This document shows positions 16,036-25,653 of a stretch of DNA of 39,719 nt, one piece after another. Every line of letters begins with the position of its first letter. The first letter of the stretch is position 1. The stretch is from an uncultured Oscillospiraceae bacterium (GTDB taxonomy: Bacteria; Bacillota; Clostridia; Oscillospirales; Oscillospiraceae): NCBI GenBank assembly GCA_902497145.1, contig CABVDR010000018.1, positions 1 through 39,719 of the forward strand, in the 5' to 3' direction. The position numbers and the translations under genes are program-made. Under the pieces are notes generated by a model. The model saw only the letters and a program-made list of their open reading frames with translations. It made no database searches and was not told where the DNA came from.

Positions 16036-16935
16036 TTATCCTTCCTTCGGAGCGGAGCCGCTCTCATAGGCCTGCTGCTCCACATAAGTGGTATACGCTG
16101 CCTCCCGCTCCGGGTTATCATAACGAGCCTCATACTCATCCCACAGGGTGTACTCCCAAACGCTTATGGCGTTGAGCTGCTGTGGGCCGCCCATGGGGTT
16201 GTCATAAACGTAGCAGTTTAATACCCCGTTGTCCGTCACCTCCAGGGATGCCAGGTAGTCTTTCCCACCCACGGTAATGGTAAAGTCAAACTGGTAGATG
16301 GGCACGCCATCGAAGGATTCGCTGCACTGATAGGCAGCAGCATATCCGCCCCAGTGGAAGCGGTAGCTGGACAGTCCCCCCATCTCGGTATAGCCCTGGG
16401 CGGCGGCTACAAAGGTGTCGATGGCATCCTGGTCATAGTTTGCCAGCTCCTCTTCGGTAAACCGCTCCTGAAACTCTCCCCGTCTGAGCTCCCGGTCCAC
16501 ATACTTGGCCGCTCCCTCATAGTCCCCGGCCTTCATCTTTCCCAGGAAAGCGTGGGCCAGGTATAGCTCATGGAGGTTGGTATAACACAGGCCATCCTTT
16601 CTCACCTGGTTGATACCCAGGAGCACAAAGGGCACCAGGATCACCACCACAAGGAGCGAGGCGATCCACCGGCGGCGGATCTTCTTCATCCCCTTGCGAA
16701 AGGTTTTCTCCTGCTTTTTCTCCGGTTCCTCCGGGACAGGCTCTGCCGGAATCGGCTCCGCCTCCGGCTCAGGCTCCTGGGGAGCGGGAATGTCCCCCGT
16801 CATCGCCCCAAAAACCTGTTTGCAGGCGGGGCACTCCTCCAGATGCTCCTCCACCAGCTCCCGGCTGCTCTGGGTGCAGCAGCCGTCCACATAGAGGGGG
16901 AGCAGGTCCTGCACAATATCGCACCTATTTTTCAT
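16036..16935 (-). CDS. Zinc-finger anti-sigma factor (zf-HC2 membrane protein)
   Basis: A 299-residue protein. The N-terminal cytoplasmic zf-HC2 domain has Cys5 and the HLEECPAC (HxxxCxxC) zinc motif near residues 31-38, typical of anti-sigma factors that hold an ECF sigma factor. A Pro/Glu-rich linker (residues 50-75) leads to one membrane helix (about 88-108, WIASLLVVVILVPFVLLG). The extracytoplasmic domain of about 190 residues is Tyr-rich and otherwise unrecognised; it probably senses the signal. The first bases overlap the end of the sigma gene by 4 nt (ATGA), so the pair is coupled. Confidence 0.82.
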   Translation of the reverse strand: MKNRCDIVQDLLPLYVDGCCTQSSRELVEEHLEECPACKQVFGAMTGDIPAPQEPEPEAEPIPAEPVPEEPEKKQEKTFRKGMKKIRRRWIASLLVVVILVPFVLLGINQVRKDGLCYTNLHELYLAHAFLGKMKAGDYEGAAKYVDRELRRGEFQERFTEEELANYDQDAIDTFVAAAQGYTEMGGLSSYRFHWGGYAAAYQCSESFDGVPIYQFDFTITVGGKDYLASLEVTDNGVLNCYVYDNPMGGPQQLNAISVWEYTLWDEYEARYDNPEREAAYTTYVEQQAYESGSAPKEG

Positions 16936-17411
16936 CGAAATCCCTCCAAATTCTGTCTCAGCATTTGTTTAGCCCGATAGTAGGTAACCTTGGCCCAGCT
17001 CTCCGACTTGCCCTTCATGACCGAAATATCTTTTAAGGCGATCTCACCGTAGACGTGGAGAATGACCACGTCCCGGTAGTCCTCCGGCAGGGCAGTTACC
17101 GCCCTGCGCAAGGCATTCTGGACCTCCTGGGCGGAGAGGGTCTCCTCCGGCCCGGGCTGGGGGGTATCGGAGATGGAGTGGGGACGGCGGCGTTCCCTGC
17201 GGCACTGGCTGAGCCACAGATTTTTTCCGATGGCACACAGCCAGGTAAACATCTGTCCCTGTTCCTGATAGCGGCCGATGTGGAGCAGGGCCCGGTAAAA
17301 GACCTCCTGGGTCAGGTCCTCCGCCTGGTTTGGGTCACCGGAGAGAGCCAGTAGGAAGCGGTATACCCGATCATAGTAGACCTGACAGGCCGCCGCAAAA
17401 TCCTGGCTCAT
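16932..17411 (-). CDS. ECF-type RNA polymerase sigma factor
   Basis: A 159-residue group 4 sigma-70 factor. Region 2 carries the core-binding motif DLTQEVFYRAL near residue 32, followed by FTWLCAIGKNLWLSQCRRERR. Region 4 is a helix-turn-helix at about residues 100-155 (ALPEDYRDVVILHVYGEIALKDIS ... SWAKVTYYRAKQ). There is no region 3. It directs RNA polymerase to a small regulon when released by the anti-sigma factor encoded directly downstream. The promoter at 17459-17486 looks like an ECF promoter, which suggests autoregulation. The signal is unknown. Confidence 0.88.
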   Translation of the reverse strand: MSQDFAAACQVYYDRVYRFLLALSGDPNQAEDLTQEVFYRALLHIGRYQEQGQMFTWLCAIGKNLWLSQCRRERRRPHSISDTPQPGPEETLSAQEVQNALRRAVTALPEDYRDVVILHVYGEIALKDISVMKGKSESWAKVTYYRAKQMLRQNLEGFR

Positions 17412-17458
17412 TCTCCATCTCCTCCCTCCCGGTCTCCCGTTTTGTTGGTTCCACTTGT

Positions 17459-17486
17459 TAAACGTCGCTTTTTCAGATAAGTTACA
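17459..17486 (-). promoter_or_regulatory. Possible ECF-type autoregulatory promoter
   Basis: Minus strand: TGTAAC (17481-17486), 16-nt spacer, CGTTTA (17459-17464). This resembles the SigW-like ECF pattern TGAAAC-N16-CGTA. It lies about 50 nt before the sigma gene start, and no sigma-A promoter is visible there. Confidence 0.4.
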
Positions 17487-17497
17487 GCTTTCTTGAA

Positions 17498-17530
17498 AAA
17501 AATAGGGATGGCAGCGCCATCCCTATTTTT
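17498..17530 (-). terminator. Terminator of the recD2 operon
   Basis: A 15-bp stem (17498-17512 with 17516-17530) with a 3-nt loop and A/T runs at its base, located after recD2 and the repeat copy, and before the ECF promoter. Confidence 0.85.
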
Positions 17531-17560
17531 GTTTTCGATGTATGGTATAAACCTTTGTAT

Positions 17561-17627
17561 GCCCCAGAAGCAAAACGCAGTTTTGCGCAAAGTTCTTTTG
17601 GTTACTTTTCTTTCAAGAAAAGTAACC
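17561..17627 (-). repeat. Two-hairpin intergenic repeat, copy 1
   Basis: 67 bp nearly identical to copy 2 at 34896-34961. It contains a 7-bp hairpin with a GCA loop and a 13-bp palindrome (17601-17627 region) separated by the shared AGTTCTTTTG. Differences between copies fall in paired positions and keep the pairing. The palindrome end lies inside recD2 and supplies its last codons. Confidence 0.75.
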
Positions 17628-19815
17628 GAGCACGTAGACCAGAGTAGCGGCGGGTCTGGCGGTTGTTGGCCACCATGCGCTCCACCGCCTGGTCATCCCC
17701 TACGACGATAAACAGCTCCTTGGCCCGGGTGATGGCGGTGTACAAAACCCCCCGGGTCATCAGCATGGGGGCTCCATCCAAAGCGGCCAAGATCACCGCC
17801 CGGTACTCGCTGCCCTGGGCCTTATGTACCGTCACCGCAAAGGCAGGCTCCAGCTCCCCCAGCATGTCAGGGGTGTACTCTACAATTTTTCCATCAAAAT
17901 CTACCGTGATGCACTCCCGGTCCACCGACCGGATGACCCCAATATCGCCATTAAACATCCCCATGCCGGAATCGGAACCCCCGTCCTCCCGCCAGAGGAT
18001 GTCGTAGTTGTTCTTCACCTGCATCACCCGGTCCCCCGCCCGGAAAATCCAGTCTCCAAAGCGGCGCTCCCCCTTGTTCTCATCCGGCGGGTTCAGAGCA
18101 GCCTGGAGGGCCTGATTGAGCACTCCGGTACCGGTACCCCGGCGGCGGGTGGGCGAGAGGACCTGGATCTGGTCAGCGGGGATTCCCATATTCTCCGGCA
18201 GACGGCGGCGGCACAGGTCCACAATGGTCTCCGCCGCGCTCTGAGCATCCCGACGGCGCAGGAAAAAGAAGTCCCCCCGGTTCTCCCGCAGGTTGGGCAG
18301 CACCCCCTGGTTTACCTGGTGGGCGTTGCGGACGATGGCGCTCTGCGCCGCCTGGCGGAAGATCTCGGTGAGGCGCACGGTGGGCACTGCCTGGCTGCGG
18401 ATCAGGTCGGAAAACAGATTTCCCGGCCCCACGGAGGGCAGCTGGTCTGGGTCACCCACCAGCACCAAACGGCAGTCGTCTCTTAATGCGGACAACAGGG
18501 CCGCCATGAGGGGCACATCCACCATGGACACCTCGTCCACGATGACGGCGTCCACCTCCAGAGGGTCGTACTCATTGCGGGTAAAGACCAGCTGACCGGT
18601 GTGGGGGTCAAAACCGGTCTCCAGCAGGCGATGAATCGTGGAGGCCTCGGTGGAGCACAACTCCCCCAGGCGCTTGGCCGCCCGGCCCGTGGGCGCAGCC
18701 AGGGCAGTCTCCAGGCCCATGGCCTCAAAGAGGGCCAGGACACCGCGCAGGCAGGTGGTCTTGCCGGTACCCGGCCCGCCGGTGAGAAGCATGACCTGGC
18801 GGCTGGCCGCCTGCTCCACCGCCTGGCGCTGCTGGGGCGCATAGGTGATTCCCTGGCGGTGCTGGATCCTTTTGAGCAGCTTGTCCAGGTCGTCGGGGGG
18901 CAGCAGCTCGGCCTGGCTCATCTCTCCGATGCGCTGGGCGATGTACACCTCCGCCTCGTAGATCTGGGGCAGATAGACGGCCTCCTCCCCGGCGATCTCC
19001 TCCCGTACGATCTCTCCCCGGGTCTCCAGGGTTTTCAGGGACTGCTCCAGCAGCTCCCCGTCCACCCCCAGCAGCTGCCCGGTGGCCGCCACCAGCTTGC
19101 CCGCCGGGAGAAAGCTGTGGCCGTTGTTTAAGTTGTGGTCCAGCTCGAAGAGCAGACCCGCCTCCCGGCGGAGAGGCGCCTCCCCCTCCACCCCCAGCTC
19201 CAGGGCCAGGGCATCGGCTTGGGAGAAGTCCACCCCGAACTCCCACCCGGAGAGCAGATAGGGGTTGGACCGCACCGCCTCCAAAGCCACGTCTCCGTAG
19301 CTTCGATACAGGGGCATGGCCAGCTCTAAAGGCAGCTGGTGCTGGCTGAGAAACTCCATCATGCGGCGCATGCCCATCTGCTGGCGGAAGGCGTTGCTGA
19401 TGGTGCGGGCCCGCTTGGGGGAGATACCCCGGATCTTGGTGAGCTTCTCCGGCTCCTCCTCAATGACGTTGAGAGCCTCCTCCCCAAATTCCTCCACCAG
19501 CAGCCGGGCGGTGGCTTTGCCCACCCCCTTGACAGCCCCGGAGGCCAGGTAGTGATAGACCTCTTTCAAACCCTGAGGCAGGCGGCGCTCCACCACGTCG
19601 GCCCGGAACTGGGTGCCGTAGGTTGCATGTCGCACCCACTCTCCCCGCACGGTGAGGTACTCCCCCGGGGACACCCCGGGCATGGAGCCCACCACGGTCA
19701 TCTCCTCCTCCCCCACGTCCAGGCGAAGGATGGTATAGCCGTTTTCCTCATTTTGAAAAATAATGGAGGAGACGGTCCCCTCCAGCACCGGCTTCTCCGC
19801 GCGCTCCTGGTCCAT
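17602..19815 (-). CDS. recD2: ATP-dependent DNA helicase RecD2
   Basis: A 737-residue superfamily 1B helicase of the RecD2 type. The N-terminal OB-like region has VLEGTVSSIIFQNEENGYTIL. Helix-hairpin-helix motifs lie around residues 95-180 (GVGKATARLLVEEFG, IRGISPKRA). Helicase motifs are GGPGTGKTT (Walker A, residue about 345), VDEVSMVD, LVGDPDQLPSVGPG, LTEIFRQ, and the C-terminal TVHKAQGSEY and YTAITRAK. RecD2 unwinds DNA 5' to 3' in repair without RecBC. ATG 19815 has GGAGGAG upstream. The last residues (LLFLKEK) are encoded by the 17561-17627 repeat, so the natural C-terminus was probably altered by its insertion. It is the last gene of an operon with the genes at 19833 to 21279. Confidence 0.93.
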   Translation of the reverse strand: MDQERAEKPVLEGTVSSIIFQNEENGYTILRLDVGEEEMTVVGSMPGVSPGEYLTVRGEWVRHATYGTQFRADVVERRLPQGLKEVYHYLASGAVKGVGKATARLLVEEFGEEALNVIEEEPEKLTKIRGISPKRARTISNAFRQQMGMRRMMEFLSQHQLPLELAMPLYRSYGDVALEAVRSNPYLLSGWEFGVDFSQADALALELGVEGEAPLRREAGLLFELDHNLNNGHSFLPAGKLVAATGQLLGVDGELLEQSLKTLETRGEIVREEIAGEEAVYLPQIYEAEVYIAQRIGEMSQAELLPPDDLDKLLKRIQHRQGITYAPQQRQAVEQAASRQVMLLTGGPGTGKTTCLRGVLALFEAMGLETALAAPTGRAAKRLGELCSTEASTIHRLLETGFDPHTGQLVFTRNEYDPLEVDAVIVDEVSMVDVPLMAALLSALRDDCRLVLVGDPDQLPSVGPGNLFSDLIRSQAVPTVRLTEIFRQAAQSAIVRNAHQVNQGVLPNLRENRGDFFFLRRRDAQSAAETIVDLCRRRLPENMGIPADQIQVLSPTRRRGTGTGVLNQALQAALNPPDENKGERRFGDWIFRAGDRVMQVKNNYDILWREDGGSDSGMGMFNGDIGVIRSVDRECITVDFDGKIVEYTPDMLGELEPAFAVTVHKAQGSEYRAVILAALDGAPMLMTRGVLYTAITRAKELFIVVGDDQAVERMVANNRQTRRYSGLRARLLFLKEK

Positions 19816-19832
19816 ACCGTCTCCTCCTTCTT

Positions 19833-20174
19833 TTATGGTTCCTCGTCCCGGCTGAGCCATTCCTCCAGGCTCCCGGCGGGACAACAGCTGACCCAGCTCC
19901 ACCGCCGGGCTAAATTCAGGGCCAGTTCCCGGCCCTGGGGAGTCAGACTCCGGTCAAAAATCACGGCCCAGCCCCGGAAGGCGCCGCTCTCCCGGCACCA
20001 GGCCAGCCAGCGCAGGGTCGCCTCCAGCCCCTCGCCGTCCCCCTCTCCGGGCAGGACCATCCAAAGCCGCTCTCCCCGAATGGGGCGCAGCAGCCGTCCA
20101 AACAAATACCACAGCAGGGCCGCCGCCCAAATGACAAACAGCACGGCCGCTGCCAGTTCTCCCAACCGCGTCAA
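19833..20174 (-). CDS. Small hypothetical membrane protein
   Basis: A 113-residue protein with one N-terminal membrane helix (about residues 6-28, AAAVLFVIWAAALLWYLFG) and a soluble domain with SLTPQGRELALNLARR. I recognise no family. The start is TTG 20174, 8 nt after GGAGG; a GTG at 20183 overlaps that ribosome site and is unlikely. It lies 17 nt before recD2 and 46 nt after the COG2426 gene, so it is an operon member. Confidence 0.6.
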   Translation of the reverse strand: MTRLGELAAAVLFVIWAAALLWYLFGRLLRPIRGERLWMVLPGEGDGEGLEATLRWLAWCRESGAFRGWAVIFDRSLTPQGRELALNLARRWSWVSCCPAGSLEEWLSRDEEP

Positions 20175-20220
20175 GGATACCACCTCCGGGCCATCCTATG
20201 CCCGGGAGCGGTGGGTGGTG

Positions 20221-20709
20221 TCAGGAAAACAGGTTCACCCCCACATGGGTCAGGGCGGTCATGATGCAGCCTGCCGTCAGCACGCCCAGCAGCACCGCCG
20301 GAAAGGCCTTCCGCAGGCGCATGTCCAGGAAAGCGGCCGCCAGGGAGCCGGTCCAGGCTCCCGTGCCGGGCAGAGGAATGGCCACAAACAACCACAGGCC
20401 GATATACTTGTACTTGCTCACCTTCTGCCCCTTCAAGTGGGCCTTTTTCTCCATCTTATCCACCAGGCCATTCAGACGGGGCATGTACCGGCGCATCATC
20501 ATAAAAATCTTTCGGATATAGACGATGATGAAGGGGGCGGGGATAATATTGCCGATCACGGCGGAGACAAAGGCCTCCTGGTAGGGCAACCCCAGGGCCA
20601 CGCCGAAGGGAATACCGCCCCGCAGCTCAATAATGGGGATCATAGAGACCAACATAGTGAACACACACCGTCCAAAGTCGGTCTCCGTTAAAAAGTGCAT
20701 GATATCCAT
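20221..20709 (-). CDS. COG2426 family small multidrug export-like membrane protein
   Basis: A 162-residue membrane protein with about four helices. The motifs IPIIELRGGIPFGVALG near residue 25 and IPLPGTGAWTGSLAAAF near residue 112 are characteristic of COG2426, annotated as putative small multidrug exporters and distantly related to the DedA/SNARE-associated fold. The actual substrate is not established. AAGGAG lies 13 nt before the ATG, a rather long distance; another ATG three codons on has no better site. It follows the GNAT gene after 21 nt. Confidence 0.75.
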   Translation of the reverse strand: MDIMHFLTETDFGRCVFTMLVSMIPIIELRGGIPFGVALGLPYQEAFVSAVIGNIIPAPFIIVYIRKIFMMMRRYMPRLNGLVDKMEKKAHLKGQKVSKYKYIGLWLFVAIPLPGTGAWTGSLAAAFLDMRLRKAFPAVLLGVLTAGCIMTALTHVGVNLFS

Positions 20710-20730
20710 GGGGGGAACGAAACTCCTTTT

Positions 20731-21279
20731 TTATCTGTTTTCTTCCAGAGGAGGCTTACAGTCCGACATGACCACCTGATCCAGATACCGGGCAAAGTCC
20801 TGATACTCCCCGGGTGCAACCTGCCCGGGACTGGTCATCACCACCAGGTCATGCCCAGAAAAGCCCGCACGATAAGGGGGATGGATGTGGTGGTAGGGAT
20901 TGGCGCAGAAGCCTGCCTTCTCATAAAAACGCTGACGGCGGCGGGCGACCTTATCCACCGGAGGGTCGATCTCCAACAGGACCCGGCGTCCCTCTTTTCT
21001 CAGCTGCTCCAGGGCACGGGTTCCAATCCCCGTTCCCCGCAGCTGGGGCACGATGGCAAAGTGCTCCACATAGCAAAAGGGACCAGCTTCCCACCACAGA
21101 AGGATGCCCTGAAACTCCTCCCCCTCCATCAGCAGGTCAAAGTGATAGCCCGGGCAGCCCAAACGGGCCTGTTGTGCCTGCTTTGTACGCCGCTCATGGA
21201 TGGGAAAGCTCTGCTCATACAGGGCAAAGGCGGGCGCAAAGCGCCCGTCCTTCGGGTCGGTCAGTGTCAGTCTGGTCAT
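20731..21279 (-). CDS. GNAT family N-acetyltransferase
   Basis: A 182-residue protein with the GNAT fold: the strand GILLWWEAGPFCYVEHFAIVPQLRGTGIGTRALEQL contains motif A, the acetyl-CoA-binding R-G-x-G-I-G-T loop, and is followed by FYEKAGF (motif B region). The substrate is unknown. A good promoter precedes it (21312-21340), and it leads the operon to the COG2426 gene, the small membrane protein and recD2. Confidence 0.82.
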   Translation of the reverse strand: MTRLTLTDPKDGRFAPAFALYEQSFPIHERRTKQAQQARLGCPGYHFDLLMEGEEFQGILLWWEAGPFCYVEHFAIVPQLRGTGIGTRALEQLRKEGRRVLLEIDPPVDKVARRRQRFYEKAGFCANPYHHIHPPYRAGFSGHDLVVMTSPGQVAPGEYQDFARYLDQVVMSDCKPPLEENR

Positions 21280-21311
21280 GCCCTAACTCCTTTTTCCAGC
21301 GTTTCTTTTTT

Positions 21312-21340
21312 ATCCTACACATTTTCGTTCCCCACGTCAA
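21312..21340 (-). promoter_or_regulatory. Sigma-A promoter of the GNAT-recD2 operon
   Basis: Minus strand: TTGACG (21335-21340), 17-nt spacer, TAGGAT (21312-21317). Confidence 0.6.
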
Positions 21341-22334
21341 TGGAACTGGAATTAAGAAATCATAAAGTTATTGCTGTGGTTTCAGCATCCGTGCCAAATA
21401 CTGGCCCGTGTAGCTCTGAGGACAGGCAGCCACCTCTTCCGGCGTTCCCGTACACACGATGGTGCCGCCGCCGTCGCCCCCTTCGGGGCCCAGATCGATG
21501 ATGTGGTCGGCGGTTTTAATGACATCCAGGTTGTGCTCGATGACTACAATGGTGTTGCCCGCATCCACCAGCTTTTGCAGCACATCAATAAGCCGCTGCA
21601 CATCGTAGCTGTGCAGGCCGGTGGTGGGCTCGTCCAGAATATAGATGGTCTTGCCGGTGGAGCGTTTGCTGAGCTCTGTGGCCAGCTTCACCCGCTGGGC
21701 CTCGCCGCCGGACAGGGTGGTGGAGGACTGCCCCAGCTTCACATAGCCCAGGCCCACCTCCTCCAGCGTCTTCAGGCGGTTATACAGCTTGGGGATGTTC
21801 TCGAAGAAGGGCAGGGCCTCGTCCACCGTCATCTCCAGCACCTCGTAGATGTTCTTGCCCTTGTAGCGCACTTCCAGAGTCTCCCGGTTGTACCGCTTGC
21901 CCTTACACACCTCACAGGGCACGTAGATGTCGGGGAGGAAGTGCATCTCAATTTTCAGCAGACCGTCGCCCTGGCAGGCCTCGCACCGGCCGCCCCGGGT
22001 GTTGAAGGAGAACCGTCCCGGGCCATAGCCCCGGGCCTTGGCATCCTGGGTGGAGGCAAACAGCTCCCGGATGTCGTTGAAGAGCCCGGTGTAGGTGGCG
22101 GGGTTACTGCGGGGAGTGCGTCCAATGGGGGACTGGTCGATGTCGATGACCTTGTCCAGATACTCCTCCCCCTCAATGCGGTCGTGCTTGCCGGGGCGCA
22201 CCTTGACCCGGTTCAGGTCGGCCCCCAGCTTTTTGTAGAGGATCTCGTTGACCAGGGAGGACTTACCGCTGCCAGACACGCCGGTGACGCAGGTGAAGGT
22301 GCCCAGGGGGATGTCCACGTCCACACCCCGCAGG

Positions 22335-24191
<1,857 letters not shown>

Positions 24192-24232
24192 GGCGTTGTT
24201 TCCTCTTGCTCTCTCCCCAAACGGGGCATTTT

Positions 24233-25105
24233 TTACTCTCGCAGCAGCACCACCGCCGCCAGGATGCTCACCACACCCAGGGCGGTGGACCAGTCCATCG
24301 TCTCGTGAAATACCAGCACCCCCACCAGTGCGGCCACCACCGGCTCTACCGAGGCCAGGATGGCGGCCTTGCCGCTGTCGATGCGGGCCAGACCGGCGGT
24401 ATAAAGCAGGTAGGGCAGCACCGTGGACACCACCACCAAGGCGGCAGCAGCTCGCAGCAGCTTGGGCTGGTCCACCAAGAGGACCAGCTCCGCCGGGCGC
24501 AGAAACACCAGGGCAGCAAACCCGGCAAAGACGAAGGTATATAGGGTGACGGTGTAGGGGCCATAGTGCTTGAGGGCAAAGCGGCCGAAGATGGAGTAAA
24601 GGGCATAGAAAAATCCGGCCCCCAGCCCCAGCAGCAGGCCCTGTGCCGTCAGGGCAGTCCCGCCGCTCCAGATCCCCGCCACACAGGCACAGCCGAAGAA
24701 GGTCAGCCCCAGGGCCATCAGCTTCCGCTTTGTGATCTTGTCCCGCCACAGCAGGGCGGACAGCAGCACCACAAAGGCGGGGGAGGTGTAGAGCAAAATG
24801 GCGGCCACCGCCAGAGAGCACTGCTCCTGACAGCTGAAGTAGCACCAGGTGAAGAAGACCACGCTCACCACCCCGGTGCCGAAAAACCACCCCAGGTGCT
24901 TCCACTGCACCCGAAAGGCCTCCCGCTTCCACACCGCCAGTACCAGGGCCAGCACCACAAGGCCTCCCAGGTTGCGCACCAGCACAATGCTCTCCGGCCC
25001 CAGCCCGGCCCCCAGCAGAGCCCGGTTGAAGAGGCCGATGAGGCCCCACAGGCTGGCTCCCGCCAGCACCAGGCCGCTGCCGCTGCGCCGCTGTGTCTCA
25101 TTCAT
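24233..25105 (-). CDS. EamA family (DMT superfamily) transporter
   Basis: A 290-residue protein with ten membrane helices arranged as two EamA repeats. Repeat one starts GLVLAGASLWGLIGLFNRALL and repeat two starts GLLLGLGAGFFYALYSIFGRFALKHYG; the signature ARIDSGKAAILASVEPVVAALVGVLVFHE lies near the C-terminus. These are metabolite exporters of the RhaT/YdcZ type; the substrate is unknown. It lies 24 nt after ybaK and 41 nt before uvrA. Its place inside a repair operon has no obvious functional meaning. Confidence 0.88.
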   Translation of the reverse strand: MNETQRRSGSGLVLAGASLWGLIGLFNRALLGAGLGPESIVLVRNLGGLVVLALVLAVWKREAFRVQWKHLGWFFGTGVVSVVFFTWCYFSCQEQCSLAVAAILLYTSPAFVVLLSALLWRDKITKRKLMALGLTFFGCACVAGIWSGGTALTAQGLLLGLGAGFFYALYSIFGRFALKHYGPYTVTLYTFVFAGFAALVFLRPAELVLLVDQPKLLRAAAALVVVSTVLPYLLYTAGLARIDSGKAAILASVEPVVAALVGVLVFHETMDWSTALGVVSILAAVVLLRE

Positions 25106-25129
25106 TTAATTTCCCTCCAGGCAGAGCGT

Positions 25130-25621
25130 TTATTCCACCGTCACGTCAGCAGTGGTTCCCCCCACCAGAGCGATGAGGTCAGCGGGGTTGAGCTGCACCT
25201 GATAGCCGATTTTTCCGGCGGACACCATAATGCTGTCGATGATTTCCGCCGTCTCGTGGAACACGGTGGGATACTGCTTCTTCATGCCCACCGGAGAGCA
25301 GCCCCCGTGGACATAGCCGGTGAGGGGCAGCAGCTCCTTCTGGTGGAGCATGGCGATGGACTTCTCCCCCACCGCCTTGGCCGCCTTTTTCAAATCCAGG
25401 CTGTCCCCCACAGGGATATCAAACACATAGATGGCCTTGGAGGCCCCCCGGGCCACCAGGGTCTTGAACACGCACTCCGGGTCCTGGCCCAGGGAGCGGG
25501 CCACACTTACCCCGTCCACCGCCACGCCGTCCTCGTGGGGATAGGTGTGGGGGGTGTAGGGAATGCCCTTCTGCTCCAAAATGCGCATGACATTGGTTTT
25601 TTCTTCTTTTTGCTTTGCCAT
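25130..25621 (-). CDS. ybaK: Cys-tRNA(Pro)/Cys-tRNA(Cys) deacylase YbaK
   Basis: A 163-residue member of the YbaK/ProX trans-editing family, which hydrolyses mischarged Cys-tRNA(Pro). Typical segments are VMRILEQKGIPYTPHTYPH at the N-terminus, ECVFKTLVARGASKAIYVFDIPV with the conserved substrate-pocket lysine (VFKTLV), and the loop TGYVHGGCSPVGMKKQYPTVF. ATG 25621 has AAGGA upstream. It follows uvrB after 32 nt in the same operon. Confidence 0.9.
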   Translation of the reverse strand: MAKQKEEKTNVMRILEQKGIPYTPHTYPHEDGVAVDGVSVARSLGQDPECVFKTLVARGASKAIYVFDIPVGDSLDLKKAAKAVGEKSIAMLHQKELLPLTGYVHGGCSPVGMKKQYPTVFHETAEIIDSIMVSAGKIGYQVQLNPADLIALVGGTTADVTVE

Positions 25622-25653
25622 GGGTCTCATTCCTTATTTTGATATGATGGCTC

